Shown: positions 44,719-53,968, counted from the stretch's first letter. The stretch: DNA of 64,000 nucleotides from Stenotrophomonas sp. 704A1 (GCF_030549525.1 NZ_CP130831.1:1637501-1701500); one strand, 5' to 3'. Numbers and translations are program-made. The notes: generated by a model from the letters alone, not told the origin.

Positions 44719-45832
44719 TTGATCCGGCCTCAATGAACTTGACTCAAGCCGCATAGCGTACCGTGGCGTGCTCGAAGTACTTGCGGATGCGCTCGGGCTG
44801 GCGTTGCACGCTGCGAAGGTGCTTGGCTGTGGCTTTGGCCAGTTGCAGCTTCGTTCGCGCCGGTGCCAGCTTCGTGACCGCCTGCTTGATATCCGCATTG
44901 GCCATCTCATCCGGGTTCAACTCCGGGCTATAGCTCGGTAGGTAGAACACCTCGATGGCATCGGCATGCTCGGCCAGCCAGGCCTTGACCGGTTTGGCAT
45001 GATGCACCCGCAGGTTGTCCAGGATCAGGAACACCTTCTTGGTCTGTCCCTTGATCAGCCGGCGCAGGAAGTCGATCAGGATTGTGGTGTTGAGCGCCCC
45101 GTCAAAGATGCGCCAGCGCATCTGCCCTTTGTTGGTCACGGTGGAGATGACCGACAGGTTGTGGCGCTTGTTGTTGACCCGCACCACCGGCGTCTGGCCC
45201 TTGGGCGCAAAACCACGGCCGCGTACATCGTCGCTGCGCAGTCCACTCTCGTCGCCCCAGTGAATTTCGGCTCCCTCGGCCTTGGCCCGCGCGGCAATGG
45301 CGGGGTAGTCCTCGTCGAGCCACTTCTTGACCGCCGCCGGTGACTGCTCGTAGGCCTTCTTCATCGGCTTTTGCGGCGTGAAGCCCCAGCGCGCCAGGTA
45401 CTTGCCCATGGTGCGCACTTGCAGTCGCAGCCCAAAGCGCTGTTCGATGAGTTGGGCCACAGCGGCGCGGGTCCACAGCGCGTAGGGCATCTTGAGCTGA
45501 TCGGGCGTCTTGTCGGCGATGAGCTTGCGCACCAGGGCCTCCTGGGCGGGGTCGAGCAAGCGGTTTTCGCCGAGCTTGCGCCCGCCAATGGCGTCGTGCA
45601 GCGCCTTGGCACCGAGCGCCTCATGGCGTTTGCAGATGTTGAAGACGCCTGTGCGACTCAGGCCGGTGAGCGCGGCGATCTTGTCGTAGGTGTTGCCGGC
45701 CTTGCGTAGCCGGATGACCTGAACCCGGCGCTCATGCCGCGCTTCGCGGCTCAACGATCTCATGTCAGTTGCTTGCATGAATCCGAGTTGGGGGCGGTGC
45801 AGATAAATTCAAGTGCACAAGGGCCGAATCAA
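44719..45832 (-). mobile_element. IS630-family insertion sequence (1114 bp)
   Basis: Terminal inverted repeats of 26 bp (44719-44744 and 45807-45832) match at 19 positions and both begin TTGATYCGGCC. The element is flanked by a TA dinucleotide on each side (44717-44718 and 45833-45834), the duplication typical of IS630/Tc1-type transposition. It carries one transposase gene and interrupts a conserved ICE gene. Confidence 0.93.
44744..45778 (-). CDS. IS630-family transposase
   Basis: This 344-aa DDE transposase has an N-terminal helix-turn-helix (NTYDKIAALTGLSRTGVFNIC). The catalytic core shows WGDES (first Asp), LILDNLRVHH (second Asp) and YSPELNPDE (Glu). The frame is intact and full length, so the copy could be active. 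The stop codon overlaps the left inverted repeat. Confidence 0.95.
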   Translation of the reverse strand: MQATDMRSLSREARHERRVQVIRLRKAGNTYDKIAALTGLSRTGVFNICKRHEALGAKALHDAIGGRKLGENRLLDPAQEALVRKLIADKTPDQLKMPYALWTRAAVAQLIEQRFGLRLQVRTMGKYLARWGFTPQKPMKKAYEQSPAAVKKWLDEDYPAIAARAKAEGAEIHWGDESGLRSDDVRGRGFAPKGQTPVVRVNNKRHNLSVISTVTNKGQMRWRIFDGALNTTILIDFLRRLIKGQTKKVFLILDNLRVHHAKPVKAWLAEHADAIEVFYLPSYSPELNPDEMANADIKQAVTKLAPARTKLQLAKATAKHLRSVQRQPERIRKYFEHATVRYAA

Positions 45833-45979
45833 TAGCAACCTCTCGCCGATGGCGCGGACCCACATGCGTTGCAGCCGTGCCAGTATTTCCGACGCGGCCT
45901 CGCCGTTGAGCAAACAGGTCACGTCCAGCGTCAGGCGGGCCTTCACGTTTTCGGGCGTGGATTGGGTATGGGTGTTCAT
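45833..45979 (-). pseudogene. 5' part of the ICE gene split by IS630
   Basis: It encodes the first 49 residues (MNTHTQSTPENVKARLTL... RAIGERLL) of the protein continued at 43994-44716. The ATG at 45979 has an AAGGAG site at the right distance. Read into the IS, translation would end after LIRPLCT. A strong 16-bp stem lies in its leader (46006-46040). Confidence 0.8.
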
Positions 45980-46005
45980 GGAAATCTCCTTGGAATGAAA
46001 AATGC

Positions 46006-46040
46006 GCAGCCACGTCCACGGAGACCGTGGGCGTGGCTGC
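46006..46040 (-). promoter_or_regulatory. 16-bp leader hairpin upstream of the split gene
   Basis: GCAGCCACGTCCACGG pairs with CCGTGGGCGTGGCTGC (one G-U pair) around a 3-nt loop. It lies 27-61 nt upstream of the start codon. It is the strongest example of the short leader hairpins seen in most gaps of this region. Confidence 0.65.
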
Positions 46041-46092
46041 AAGGTGGGAACAATGGAAAGCCGGCGGCGCGAGGCCGGCGTTGGCGTGGGGA

Positions 46093-48372
46093 TCAGGCGG
46101 CGACCAGTTGCCGGGCCAGCGCGACCTCGACGGAATCACCGTCCTGGTTGAGCACATCCAGGCCCGATTCGGGCACGTCGCCCGAGGTGGACTGCGAGAC
46201 CATGATCTTCTTGGCCATCAGCTCCAGGCAGGTCATCTGCGAGGAACCGGCGTAGCCGAGGTAGATCACGCGCACCGGCTGTTTCTGTCCGATGCGCCAG
46301 GAGCGGCGTGCCGCCTGCTGGAGCGAGTACACGTTGTAGCCCGACTGCATGAAAACGATCGTCGGGAAGTCCAACAGGTCCAAGCCCGTCTTGACCAGCT
46401 CGGGGTTGGTGATGAGCACGTCGATGCCACGGTCCAGTTGCTCGGCGATCCAGTCCTCGCGGCGGCTGGCGTCCACGCTTGCGCGCAGCACCGCCACCCG
46501 AAAACCTTCCTGCTCCAGCAGCACCTTCAAGCGCGACGTGGTGTCGCGCGTGCCGGTATAGACCGTGTAGGCCAGGACCTTGCGGCCCTGCGCCTTCTCT
46601 TCTTTGCAGATGTCGATCAGCTCGCGCTCTTTCGGCGTCACCTCAAACTCGTTGAACTGAGCCGGGACGAACGCCAAGGTGTTGCGCGTGCGCGGATGCA
46701 CCACGGTTTCCGACCGGAAGCAGCAGTCCGGCCAGGCCAGCAGCACGTTGAGCACCACACCCAGCAGCGTCGTATCGCGTCGCGCCAGAGCCTGTTTCAG
46801 CTCCGCGGTCAGCCGACCCGCCAGGTCGCGGTAGGCCGCGGCTTGCGCCGTGTCCATTGCGACTTCACGGAACTCCTCGTCATACGGCGGCAGGACGTTG
46901 CCGCCGATGTCCTTGAGCTTGAGGAAGATCGTGAACGGCAGGATGCACCGCAAGACCCCTTTCGGCCCGAAGCCGGGAGCCTTGACCGTGCGCACCGATA
47001 CCTTGGTGCCCCTGGCCGTCTTGTGCGCCGTGCCGGTGCTTTCGGAGTAGATGTCCTTGAGGACCCCGTGGTCCCTCATGAACGCCATGGCCGCCGAGGT
47101 CATGCTGCCGCTCGTGGTCGGGCGGTAGCCGTCTTCGATCATCCGCCCAGGCAGGGCTCGGAACAGCAGGTAGAACAGGTCGTCCCCGTAGCCGCCCATC
47201 AGCGTGCCTGTCAGCAGCAAGGTCTTGCGAGCCTTCGCCGCCAGCACGCCCATGGCCTGGCCCTGGGCACTGCCACCGTTCTTGTACTCGTGGGCCTCGT
47301 CCGCGATGCACAGGTCGAACGTGCCTTGAGGCAGGTAGCGCTTGATGAACTCGGACGGCTGGTAGCCGCCTTCGCCGAAGCCGAACTCCATGTTCGCCAT
47401 CGCTCTTTCCATGCGATGCGCCTGGCGGTCAGAGAAGACCAGTTCGCCGTTGCCGTCCATGAGGTTGATGAACTCATGGATGTTGTCGCCCAGCATCGAC
47501 GCGAGGAAGCCTTCGCCGAACTTCTGCATCAGCTTCTGCGCGGTGACTTCCCCGATCGTCGGGATGCGCTTGAGGGCTTTCAGCACGGCCGAGGACTGGT
47601 CGCTGCCGGACAGGCTGCGCGGGCGGATCAGCGTCCACAGGGGGGCGGCGCAATGGCTGCACTTCCTGCGGTATTCCTCGGCTTGGAGCGCGACCGGATT
47701 GACCGGCTCGCCGTCGAGGTCGGTGATGACCGTGCCGCAGTCCGGGCACGCCGCCACGTTGCCGTGACGGGTGCGCCGCTGGGTGAAGACGGGCTTCCAG
47801 TGGAACCCCATCCGCATCCTGACCCGGCCCAAGACGAAGAACTCCTGGCCCGTGGGCTGGACATTCAACTGCTCGCGCAGCTTGATGAGCTTGATGAGCG
47901 TGTCCGGCCCGTTGAGCACCCACACCTTGGCGCCTGCCACCGTCTCCTGGATCTCGCGCCGCCACTTGTAAACAAGGTGCGGCGGCGAAAGAACCAGGGT
48001 GCGGCGATAGCCTTCGGCGTTGAGCACGGCGGCCGTGGCGATGCCGACGGTCGTCTTGCCGCAGCCCATTTCGCCATTGACGATCGCGGCGCGTTCGCCA
48101 CGGTCGATCAGCAGCTCGGCGGCGGCGTGGACGACTTCGGCCTGGGCCGGAAACAGCTTGCGCTTGAGGCTGGCGACGACGAGTTGCCGGTGCGCCTGCG
48201 GCTGGCCGTTATAGACCGGCGGGTTCGCGCTGTTGAGGGCGTCGAGCAGTTCGTCGCCGAACTCGCCGACGAAATCCTGAAGGCTCAGGGTCAGAGGGGA
48301 AGATTCCGCATCGAGCAGTTCGCCCTGTACGGGCGCGGCTTCAGCGGCAGTGGTTTCGAGATCGAGGGACAT
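46093..48372 (-). CDS. SNF2/DEAH-type superfamily 2 helicase
   Basis: This 759-aa ATPase has Walker A GEMGCGKTT (residues 100-108), a four-Cys zinc ribbon inserted after motif I (Cys209/212 and 238/241), DEAH (358-361), motif III TGT, and helicase motifs V-VI (SGYNVYSLQQAARRSWRIGQ). The RIGQ ending is typical of SNF2 and RapA-like ATPases. The start at 48372 follows a GGAG site. It probably remodels DNA or protein-DNA complexes during ICE replication. A role in overcoming host defence is possible but unproven. Confidence 0.9.
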   Translation of the reverse strand: MSLDLETTAAEAAPVQGELLDAESSPLTLSLQDFVGEFGDELLDALNSANPPVYNGQPQAHRQLVVASLKRKLFPAQAEVVHAAAELLIDRGERAAIVNGEMGCGKTTVGIATAAVLNAEGYRRTLVLSPPHLVYKWRREIQETVAGAKVWVLNGPDTLIKLIKLREQLNVQPTGQEFFVLGRVRMRMGFHWKPVFTQRRTRHGNVAACPDCGTVITDLDGEPVNPVALQAEEYRRKCSHCAAPLWTLIRPRSLSGSDQSSAVLKALKRIPTIGEVTAQKLMQKFGEGFLASMLGDNIHEFINLMDGNGELVFSDRQAHRMERAMANMEFGFGEGGYQPSEFIKRYLPQGTFDLCIADEAHEYKNGGSAQGQAMGVLAAKARKTLLLTGTLMGGYGDDLFYLLFRALPGRMIEDGYRPTTSGSMTSAAMAFMRDHGVLKDIYSESTGTAHKTARGTKVSVRTVKAPGFGPKGVLRCILPFTIFLKLKDIGGNVLPPYDEEFREVAMDTAQAAAYRDLAGRLTAELKQALARRDTTLLGVVLNVLLAWPDCCFRSETVVHPRTRNTLAFVPAQFNEFEVTPKERELIDICKEEKAQGRKVLAYTVYTGTRDTTSRLKVLLEQEGFRVAVLRASVDASRREDWIAEQLDRGIDVLITNPELVKTGLDLLDFPTIVFMQSGYNVYSLQQAARRSWRIGQKQPVRVIYLGYAGSSQMTCLELMAKKIMVSQSTSGDVPESGLDVLNQDGDSVEVALARQLVAA

Positions 48373-48474
48373 GGTGATGCTCCAAAGAAAATGGGGCATG
48401 CACCACCCCCGCGGGGCGATGGCATGCCCCGTGGTGGGATGAAGAGACGGCAGGCGGCCGTCGTCTGGGAGAGA

Positions 48475-48786
48475 TCAGTACTCGCTGGGCAGTAGCAGCG
48501 TGGTCACGCTGCGATCCCATTCGGTGATAATCCAAAGCTGCAGGCCGGGTGCGACCTGGTAGGAAGAGAAAAGGCGGTCCTCGCCGGACTCCAGCGCGGC
48601 ATCGTTCTGCCGCTTGTCGTAGTCGTCGAGGTCGCCCCAGTCGCCATTGAGGTGGCGGTGCAGATACGGCACCGGGTTGAGCCGGCCCTGCTGGACCAGG
48701 GCGTCAACGCCACAGGTCACGACGGTCTCGCCAGGGAAGAAGCGCCGGCTCGATGCTTGGCCGATGGGAAGTGCTTGGGCTGCCAT
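48475..48786 (-). CDS. Conserved ICE hypothetical protein, 103 aa
   Basis: This is a soluble acidic protein with no recognised domain. The sequence runs from a Cys-containing N-terminal strand (FPGETVVTCGVDALV) to a C-terminal strand pair (LWIITEWDRSVTTLLLPSEY). The start at 48786 lies 14 nt after GGAG. It is one of a train of small genes between the helicase and methyltransferase genes. Confidence 0.7.
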   Translation of the reverse strand: MAAQALPIGQASSRRFFPGETVVTCGVDALVQQGRLNPVPYLHRHLNGDWGDLDDYDKRQNDAALESGEDRLFSSYQVAPGLQLWIITEWDRSVTTLLLPSEY

Positions 48787-48889
48787 GGAAAGGCTCCTTG
48801 AAGATGAAGGGGCCACGGCGCCCCCTCGGGGCGACTGGACCCCGGTGGGTGGAGGAAGCCGACGGTGACCGTCAGCGGTAGAGAAGCGA

Positions 48890-49999
48890 TCAGCGGATGG
48901 TCAACACCTCGCCCCGCGTGGCGGAGCCGGGCGTCATGTCCCACGCGCGGATGACGGGCACGAACTTGTCGGTGAGGATGCGGGTCTCGGCGATGGAGCC
49001 GTCTTCGCGTTCGGTGAATTCCCGCTGGAGCGTCTTGTCCTTGTGGGTGTCACCTTTGACGACGAGCACGCGCCCGGTCTTGGAGCGCACAACCCCCGAG
49101 ATCGCGCCCGCGGCCAGAGCCAGGGCGAGATGCCAGTGGGACAAGGCACGCGCCGGTGGACGCAGCGACTGCTGCGCGGCCCCCAGGTGCGTGTCCTGCG
49201 ACGGCCAGAGGCCTTGCAGCCGGCCGACTTCATCGGCGAACTGCTCTGGCTCCATCGTCACGCGGAAGAAATGCTCCGGCTCGGCCGGACTGGCGGGGAC
49301 GATGTACGGCAGGAACGGCCATTCGCTCGGCAGTTCCTCGGCTTCGACTTCACCAAGCCCGATCTGCAGCAGCAGATTGCGCACGGCCTTGAGACCATCG
49401 GGTGCCAGCTCGCGCTGGCGCACCCTGCGGCCGAAGATCACCACCTGCTTGAACTGCGTTTCCACCGCTCGGTAGATGCGTAGGTCCGTGTAGTGGCGTG
49501 TCAGCCAGCCGACCAGCTCGGCGTCGAGCACGTAGCCAGGGACGATGAAGACCAGCACGCCGCCATACTGCAATAGCGAGAGGCTGCGCTGATAGAAGAG
49601 CTTCTCGAAGCGGGCACGGCCCTGGCCCTGATAGCCGATGTTGCCGTTGACGTCCTTGGACAGATCGCCATACGGTGGGTTGAGCCAGAGCAGCCCGAAC
49701 GACTGCTTTGAGATCATCGTGTCCATCAGGTCCGCGTGCAGGCAATGATCGACCAGGCCGCGGGCATGGCGTGCCCGCTCCGCGTCGAACTCGACGGCGA
49801 ACGCCTTGGCTTGCTCGCGCCCGAGAGCATGAGCGGCTTCGGCGATCGCCACGCCTTCGCCGGCGCAGGGATCGAGGATGCACATCGGGCCATCGCTGGG
49901 CATCAGTGCGTTGAGGGCTCTTTCGAGCGTGGGTTCGTCGGTCGGGTAGTACCCGTTCTTGGAGAAATTGCGGGCGAGCCGCGGGAACATGAGGGCCAT
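48890..49999 (-). CDS. Class I SAM-dependent DNA methyltransferase-like protein (DUF6094)
   Basis: The 369-aa product has the SAM motif ILDPCAGEG (residues 41-49) and the catalytic NPPYGD (107-112), the pattern of N6-adenine or N4-cytosine DNA methyltransferases. No target-recognition domain was recognised in the C-terminal half. The ATG at 49999 has an AGGAG site 8 nt upstream. It may modify the transferred DNA against restriction. It lies between uncharacterised ICE genes and close to the SNF2 helicase. Confidence 0.84.
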   Translation of the reverse strand: MALMFPRLARNFSKNGYYPTDEPTLERALNALMPSDGPMCILDPCAGEGVAIAEAAHALGREQAKAFAVEFDAERARHARGLVDHCLHADLMDTMISKQSFGLLWLNPPYGDLSKDVNGNIGYQGQGRARFEKLFYQRSLSLLQYGGVLVFIVPGYVLDAELVGWLTRHYTDLRIYRAVETQFKQVVIFGRRVRQRELAPDGLKAVRNLLLQIGLGEVEAEELPSEWPFLPYIVPASPAEPEHFFRVTMEPEQFADEVGRLQGLWPSQDTHLGAAQQSLRPPARALSHWHLALALAAGAISGVVRSKTGRVLVVKGDTHKDKTLQREFTEREDGSIAETRILTDKFVPVIRAWDMTPGSATRGEVLTIR

Positions 50000-50063
50000 G
50001 GAAGTCTCCTGGTTGGCGGGGATGAAGTGCGAAAGCACGCCTTGGCGTGCTCTCGCGGGCGGG

Positions 50064-50714
50064 TCAAGCCGCTACCGCTTCCGGCGTCCAAATCTTGGCC
50101 GGATACGGATAGGCGGTGAGCACGTCACTGCGGATCAGGGAGCCCAGCGCCAGGGTCAGCGCCGGCACGTCGATGGCGAGCCGATGGCCTTCCAGCGACC
50201 CGAGGGCGAACGGAAGACGGGCCAGCATCTCGCGGGTCTGTAGCAGCTCCAGCACGGTTTCGCGCCAGTGGTCGAGCAGCGGCAGTGGGCAGGTGTCCCG
50301 CACCAGCATCCACAGGCGGTCAAGCCGGTGGGCGCTGCCCTTGGGCAGCAATGCCAGTGCGCTGGCGTTGGCCTTGTCGGGCTTGACGCAGCGGCGGTCG
50401 AACAGCCACACGTTGGACAGCGAACCGAACAGCGTTCGCCGGTAGGCGCGGGTCATGCGCTTTTCCAGACGATCGACGTTGCTGACGAACACCGGGACGC
50501 TGCCGCCCTGGTCGGTGATGACGTGGAACTGGTCCAGGCCCTGTTCGTCGCGCCCGAGGGTCAGACGAGCGAGGAACTGCTGGACGGCGGTGTCGCGCGC
50601 CCAGATCGACAGGAAGATCAGATTGCCCTGGTCATCGCCGACGCAAGCATCGGCCATCACGTCGGAGCATTCGTCGATGCGATACAGCGTGGTGGAAGAA
50701 GTGTTTTCGGGCAT
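50064..50714 (-). CDS. Conserved ICE hypothetical protein, 216 aa
   Basis: No family is recognised. The N-terminal half reads as beta-rich (TLYRIDECSDVMADACVGDDQGNLIFLS) and the C-terminal half as helical. There is no signal peptide or membrane segment. The start at 50714 is the first that fits the gap. It lies in the methyltransferase gene neighbourhood. Confidence 0.72.
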   Translation of the reverse strand: MPENTSSTTLYRIDECSDVMADACVGDDQGNLIFLSIWARDTAVQQFLARLTLGRDEQGLDQFHVITDQGGSVPVFVSNVDRLEKRMTRAYRRTLFGSLSNVWLFDRRCVKPDKANASALALLPKGSAHRLDRLWMLVRDTCPLPLLDHWRETVLELLQTREMLARLPFALGSLEGHRLAIDVPALTLALGSLIRSDVLTAYPYPAKIWTPEAVAA

Positions 50715-50790
50715 GGTGGTGTCCTCGGATGAACGGGAACAGCACCGCCCGCTGGGGCAAGTACTGCCCCAGGGGGTGGAAGAAAGCCGC

Positions 50791-51051
50791 TCAGTCCGGC
50801 TCGAACTGCCGGGTGTGCGGGTTGAAGTGAAGCGCCTCATCTACCGAAGTGATTGGCGTGAAGCCCTCCAGGTAGATGTTGTTGAGGTACTGGTCGCGGT
50901 GGGTCAGTGCCTGCCGTGCCTGTGCCTCGGTGAGGCCGTTGCTGATGAAGTACTCCAGCATTTCCTCGTCGGAAGAAACTTCGTCGTTGGACAAACTCCC
51001 TTCAACGAGCTTCAACAGCGAGGGCGGAAGCGCAGCCAGGATCGGGTCCAT
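50791..51051 (-). CDS. Conserved ICE hypothetical protein, 86 aa
   Basis: This is a small helical acidic protein (EEMLEYFISNGLTEAQARQALTHRDQYLNNIY) with no known domain. Its length and acidity resemble small regulatory or inhibitor proteins of mobile elements, but no function can be assigned. Confidence 0.68.
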   Translation of the reverse strand: MDPILAALPPSLLKLVEGSLSNDEVSSDEEMLEYFISNGLTEAQARQALTHRDQYLNNIYLEGFTPITSVDEALHFNPHTRQFEPD

Positions 51052-51067
51052 GTCGGTTCCTCCTGGC

Positions 51068-51475
51068 TCAGGCCATCAGCGCTGCGGTGGGTGCCGCAGG
51101 TGCCGTGGGTGTGCGCCGCCGCGCGTGGTAGGCGCGAACGCCTGCACGCCAGTCGGCGGACTGCTCTGGTGCGAGGTCCAGATAGGACAGCGGGCACGTG
51201 TAGTAGTACGGGTGCATGGACTCGTCCAGTGGCTTGTAGCCCCACTGGTCGCCGCTGCGTTCGAGAAGATCGCAGCGGATGTAGCGCAGGGATTGGCCTG
51301 GCGCCAGATGACGATGCACGCCTTCGACCTTGGCCGTCACTTCCGTGACGGACCACAGGACGTTGCCGCGCAGCGCGTGGGCGATGACCTTGACGCTGGC
51401 GCGCTCGGTCTCTTGCGGTGCGATCAGTTCCGCGATCAGTTCAGACCGCGATTGGGGGGAGAAATACCAGCCCAT
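51068..51475 (-). CDS. Conserved ICE hypothetical protein, 135 aa
   Basis: The start at 51475 gives MGWYFSPQSRSELIAEL..., which continues into a beta-rich domain with WGYKPLDESMHPYYYTCPLSYLDL. The tail is basic and Ala/Pro-rich. No family is recognised with confidence. A 92-bp gap and hairpin separate it from the next upstream gene. Confidence 0.7.
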   Translation of the reverse strand: MGWYFSPQSRSELIAELIAPQETERASVKVIAHALRGNVLWSVTEVTAKVEGVHRHLAPGQSLRYIRCDLLERSGDQWGYKPLDESMHPYYYTCPLSYLDLAPEQSADWRAGVRAYHARRRTPTAPAAPTAALMA

Positions 51476-51575
51476 GAAAGGCCTCCTGAAGAATCGAGCC
51501 GGAGGCCTCCCCGTGGGGGAGAGCCCCCAGCGGGTGATGGAATGCCGCGCGTGCGGCGATGGAGTCCGGTGCGGA

Positions 51576-51899
51576 CTAGGAGCCGCAACCGGCTGGGCAG
51601 TAGCCCAGTTCGATGCCATGGGAGCAGTAGCCGTTCGCAGCGTTCCACTCCTGCGTTTCCTGCCGTTCGGCAGGGGTTGCGTAGTCCCATTCCTGGGTCG
51701 CGATTTCCAGGGCCTGAGCCCGCTGGGTTTCCGGCAACCGACTGGCTTGCGCGTCGATCTCCGAACTGAAAAGCGTGACCCAGTGATCCCAGGACAGGCC
51801 GCAACCACGCTGGGCGTGCTCGGCGGCCGTCTTGCAGACAGCGCGCCACGCGGGTTCGTCCAGCGTGCAATGAGGTGCATCGCAAGCGATGGTGGACAT
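51576..51899 (-). CDS. Cys-rich conserved ICE hypothetical protein, 107 aa
   Basis: This small protein has six Cys residues spread from CDAPHC near the N-terminus to YCPAGC at the C-terminus, which suggests zinc binding. The middle is helical (RAQALEIATQEWDYATPAERQETQEW). The start at 51899 is preceded by a GGAG site. Function is unknown. Confidence 0.7.
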   Translation of the reverse strand: MSTIACDAPHCTLDEPAWRAVCKTAAEHAQRGCGLSWDHWVTLFSSEIDAQASRLPETQRAQALEIATQEWDYATPAERQETQEWNAANGYCSHGIELGYCPAGCGS

Positions 51900-51993
51900 G
51901 ATGGAGACCTCCAGAAGAAAGTCGGAGCCTCCCCCGCATGGGGAAGGAACCCCGGCGGATGGATCAAGAACACCGCGGATGCGGCGTCTGCGA

Positions 51994-52683
51994 TCACGCA
52001 GGTTGCAGTTCGGCCTGGCGGCTCCACTCCTGCGTCTTGAAGTCCAGCGCGTAGCCCAGTTCACCCAGGCGGGCGATCTGCGCGCGCAGGGTGCGGCGGT
52101 CGATGGTCGAATCCAGTTTCACGGACTCTCCCAGCGGCCAGAGCAGCCCGAACAGCGCGGCGTCGCCATCTTCGGTGCTGCCGGGGGCAGCAGCCGCAGC
52201 GGGCGGCGGGGCATCCACACCAAAAGGCGTGGTATCGATCAGCGGGTCCGCGGACGCCTGCACGGATGCGGGCTTGGCGGGTCTGGATGCCTTGGCGGGC
52301 TTGGCCGGCGTTGACGCAGGCTGCGCGCCCAGTTCTTCATCGAGCGGATCGACTTCCTGGGTGGTGAAGCTGCGTGCCTCGTCACGGCTCAGTTTGTCGA
52401 TGCCGTTGAGCGTCATCCCGTCCAGGTTGGCACGGATCTCGAACCGCATGCCGTCGCCGACGGGATAGGACTTCGGGAAGATGTAGCGGATGACGAACTC
52501 CCCGTCGTACTTGCCTTCGGGGTACTGCTCCAGCTCCGCATCCTTCACCGCGAACTTGCCGATGGGGGTGACAAGTCGGCCGACGTTGAAAGGGCCGTTT
52601 CTTCCGCGGATCGTGCGCAGCGTGAGTTGGCCTGGGACGGTGATGGGCGAACCCGATTGGTCGGGCGCCGATGTGACTGCCAT
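51994..52683 (-). CDS. DUF3275-family ICE protein
   Basis: The 229-aa product has an N-terminal conserved beta domain (ITVPGQLTLRTIRGRNGPFNVGRL... KYDGEFVIRYIFPKSYP), an Ala/Pro/Lys-rich linker and a C-terminal DFKTQEW segment. This matches DUF3275 proteins that lie next to the STY4534-type gene in clc-like ICEs. It probably works with that replication protein. A GGAG site precedes the ATG. Confidence 0.84.
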   Translation of the reverse strand: MAVTSAPDQSGSPITVPGQLTLRTIRGRNGPFNVGRLVTPIGKFAVKDAELEQYPEGKYDGEFVIRYIFPKSYPVGDGMRFEIRANLDGMTLNGIDKLSRDEARSFTTQEVDPLDEELGAQPASTPAKPAKASRPAKPASVQASADPLIDTTPFGVDAPPPAAAAAPGSTEDGDAALFGLLWPLGESVKLDSTIDRRTLRAQIARLGELGYALDFKTQEWSRQAELQPA

Positions 52684-52740
52684 GATGGTTCTCCTTGGGG
52701 AATAGGAAAAAGGCAAGGCCCCGTGAGGGGCCATGCCGGA

Positions 52741-53658
52741 TCAGAACGAAGCAGCCAATGCCGGCTCCTGCTCCTCGACTTCACCTGCGGGCTCGCGCAC
52801 GGCGGGCTCGACAGGCTGGTCGGCAGCGGTGTCGGCGGCAACCTCGGCTTCGGGCGCGGGTGCGTCCTCGGCTTGCGGCGCCTCGGCTTGCGCCTGGCTC
52901 GTCGGATAGACCTGGGTGCCGTCGATCTTGATGAGACCGATGTGGACCAGCGTCGATTCCAGGCTCGCTCCCGGTTCCCCGGCGCGCTCGCCCTTGGTGC
53001 GGATGTACGGATCGATCTTCATGTCGTTCAGACGGAAGGCGATCAGCACCTTGCGGTCCCCTTCGATGGCCTGCACGCACCGGCGAACCAGGTGCTCGGC
53101 TTCAGGGGTGGCGACGATGGTGTCGAAGTACCGATATTCCGGTTCACCGACAGGTCCGGCCAGCGCCGCGACGCAGCACGACAGGAACGGATCGCCATCC
53201 TTGGGGGAGACGTCCTTCGGGCGGCTGAGGTAGCCGATGCCGCGGGTGATCAGCTCGTGCAGCTTGATCGAAGCCAGTTCGGCCCGGTCAAGCGGCTCGG
53301 CCTTCAGCAGTCGCGCCTTCAGAGACGCGGCGGCCTGGCCCTTGTGCTCACCCTTGTCGCGGATGTACGCATCGCCCCAGAGGTCGCCGAGGCGGAAGCG
53401 CACCAGCGGCCGCTGCTTGGGATCGTCAACGCCGATGTAGCGCTCGACCAGTTTCTTGGCCTCGGCACCCGAGACCTTGACGTCGAAGTAGCGGTAGCTG
53501 GGGTCCTTGGCGGAGCCGACCAGCGCGGCGATGGTGCATGCCAGGAAGGGCTGCGCACGGCGGCCGCCCCGGACGGGAACCTCGCGGACACGCTGGATGT
53601 AGCCGATGCCCGAGGTGTGGAGGTCGAAATACGATTTCTCGTTGGACGTGGTGCTCAT
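52741..53658 (-). CDS. STY4534-type ICE replication protein with two DUF3577 repeats
   Basis: This 305-aa protein is thought to assist ICE DNA replication or maintenance. It contains two copies of the same domain: residues 17-118 (GIGYIQRVREV ... RYFDVKV ... GDAYIRDKGEHKG) and 139-241 (GIGYLSRPKDV ... RYFDTIV ... DPYIRTKGERAG). An acidic Ala/Glu/Pro tail follows. The start at 53658 follows a GGAG site. Its 361-bp leader holds three-hairpin copy B and begins just after an intrinsic terminator. Confidence 0.86.
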   Translation of the reverse strand: MSTTSNEKSYFDLHTSGIGYIQRVREVPVRGGRRAQPFLACTIAALVGSAKDPSYRYFDVKVSGAEAKKLVERYIGVDDPKQRPLVRFRLGDLWGDAYIRDKGEHKGQAAASLKARLLKAEPLDRAELASIKLHELITRGIGYLSRPKDVSPKDGDPFLSCCVAALAGPVGEPEYRYFDTIVATPEAEHLVRRCVQAIEGDRKVLIAFRLNDMKIDPYIRTKGERAGEPGASLESTLVHIGLIKIDGTQVYPTSQAQAEAPQAEDAPAPEAEVAADTAADQPVEPAVREPAGEVEEQEPALAASF

Positions 53659-53810
53659 GGTGAATCTCCATTGGGATGAAGCGGAGACACACCGGCCCCA
53701 CGCATGCGGGGAAAGGTGCGTAACCCCGCGGTGGGTTGATAAGGCGAAAGCATCCGCCACCAGGACTGGTGGCCGCTCGCGGATGGATGCGGTGCGAGCT
53801 GGCTCGGTCA

Positions 53811-53892
53811 CGCAGTGGAAACTGCGCGGCAACCTCGAAGACCGATGGTTGCCTGGCATGTCGCTGACAACGTCAGCAGGCATGGGGGCAGC
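53811..53892 (-). promoter_or_regulatory. Three-hairpin leader element, copy B
   Basis: On the plus strand the hairpins are CGCAGT-GGAA-ACTGCG (53811-53826), GGCAACC/GGTTGCC (53828-53853) and GCTGAC-AAC-GTCAGC (53863-53877). GGCATG repeats (53855 and 53879) bracket the last. The transcribed strand is minus, placing it 153-235 nt upstream of the STY4534-type start. The rest of the 53659-54019 gap holds a GGTGGGTTGATAA-type segment near 53733 and an intrinsic terminator. Confidence 0.75.
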
Positions 53893-53968
53893 ATGGACGG
53901 GCTTCGCGCGCGCGGCAGTAATCAATCGGCATCCGGACGCTTCCCTTTGTCCATGCCGCCAGCGCCGC

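Noticed and set aside
46027..48495. 822-aa plus-strand open frame opposite the SNF2 helicase
   Set aside because: Biased shadow composition; the minus-strand helicase has all motifs.
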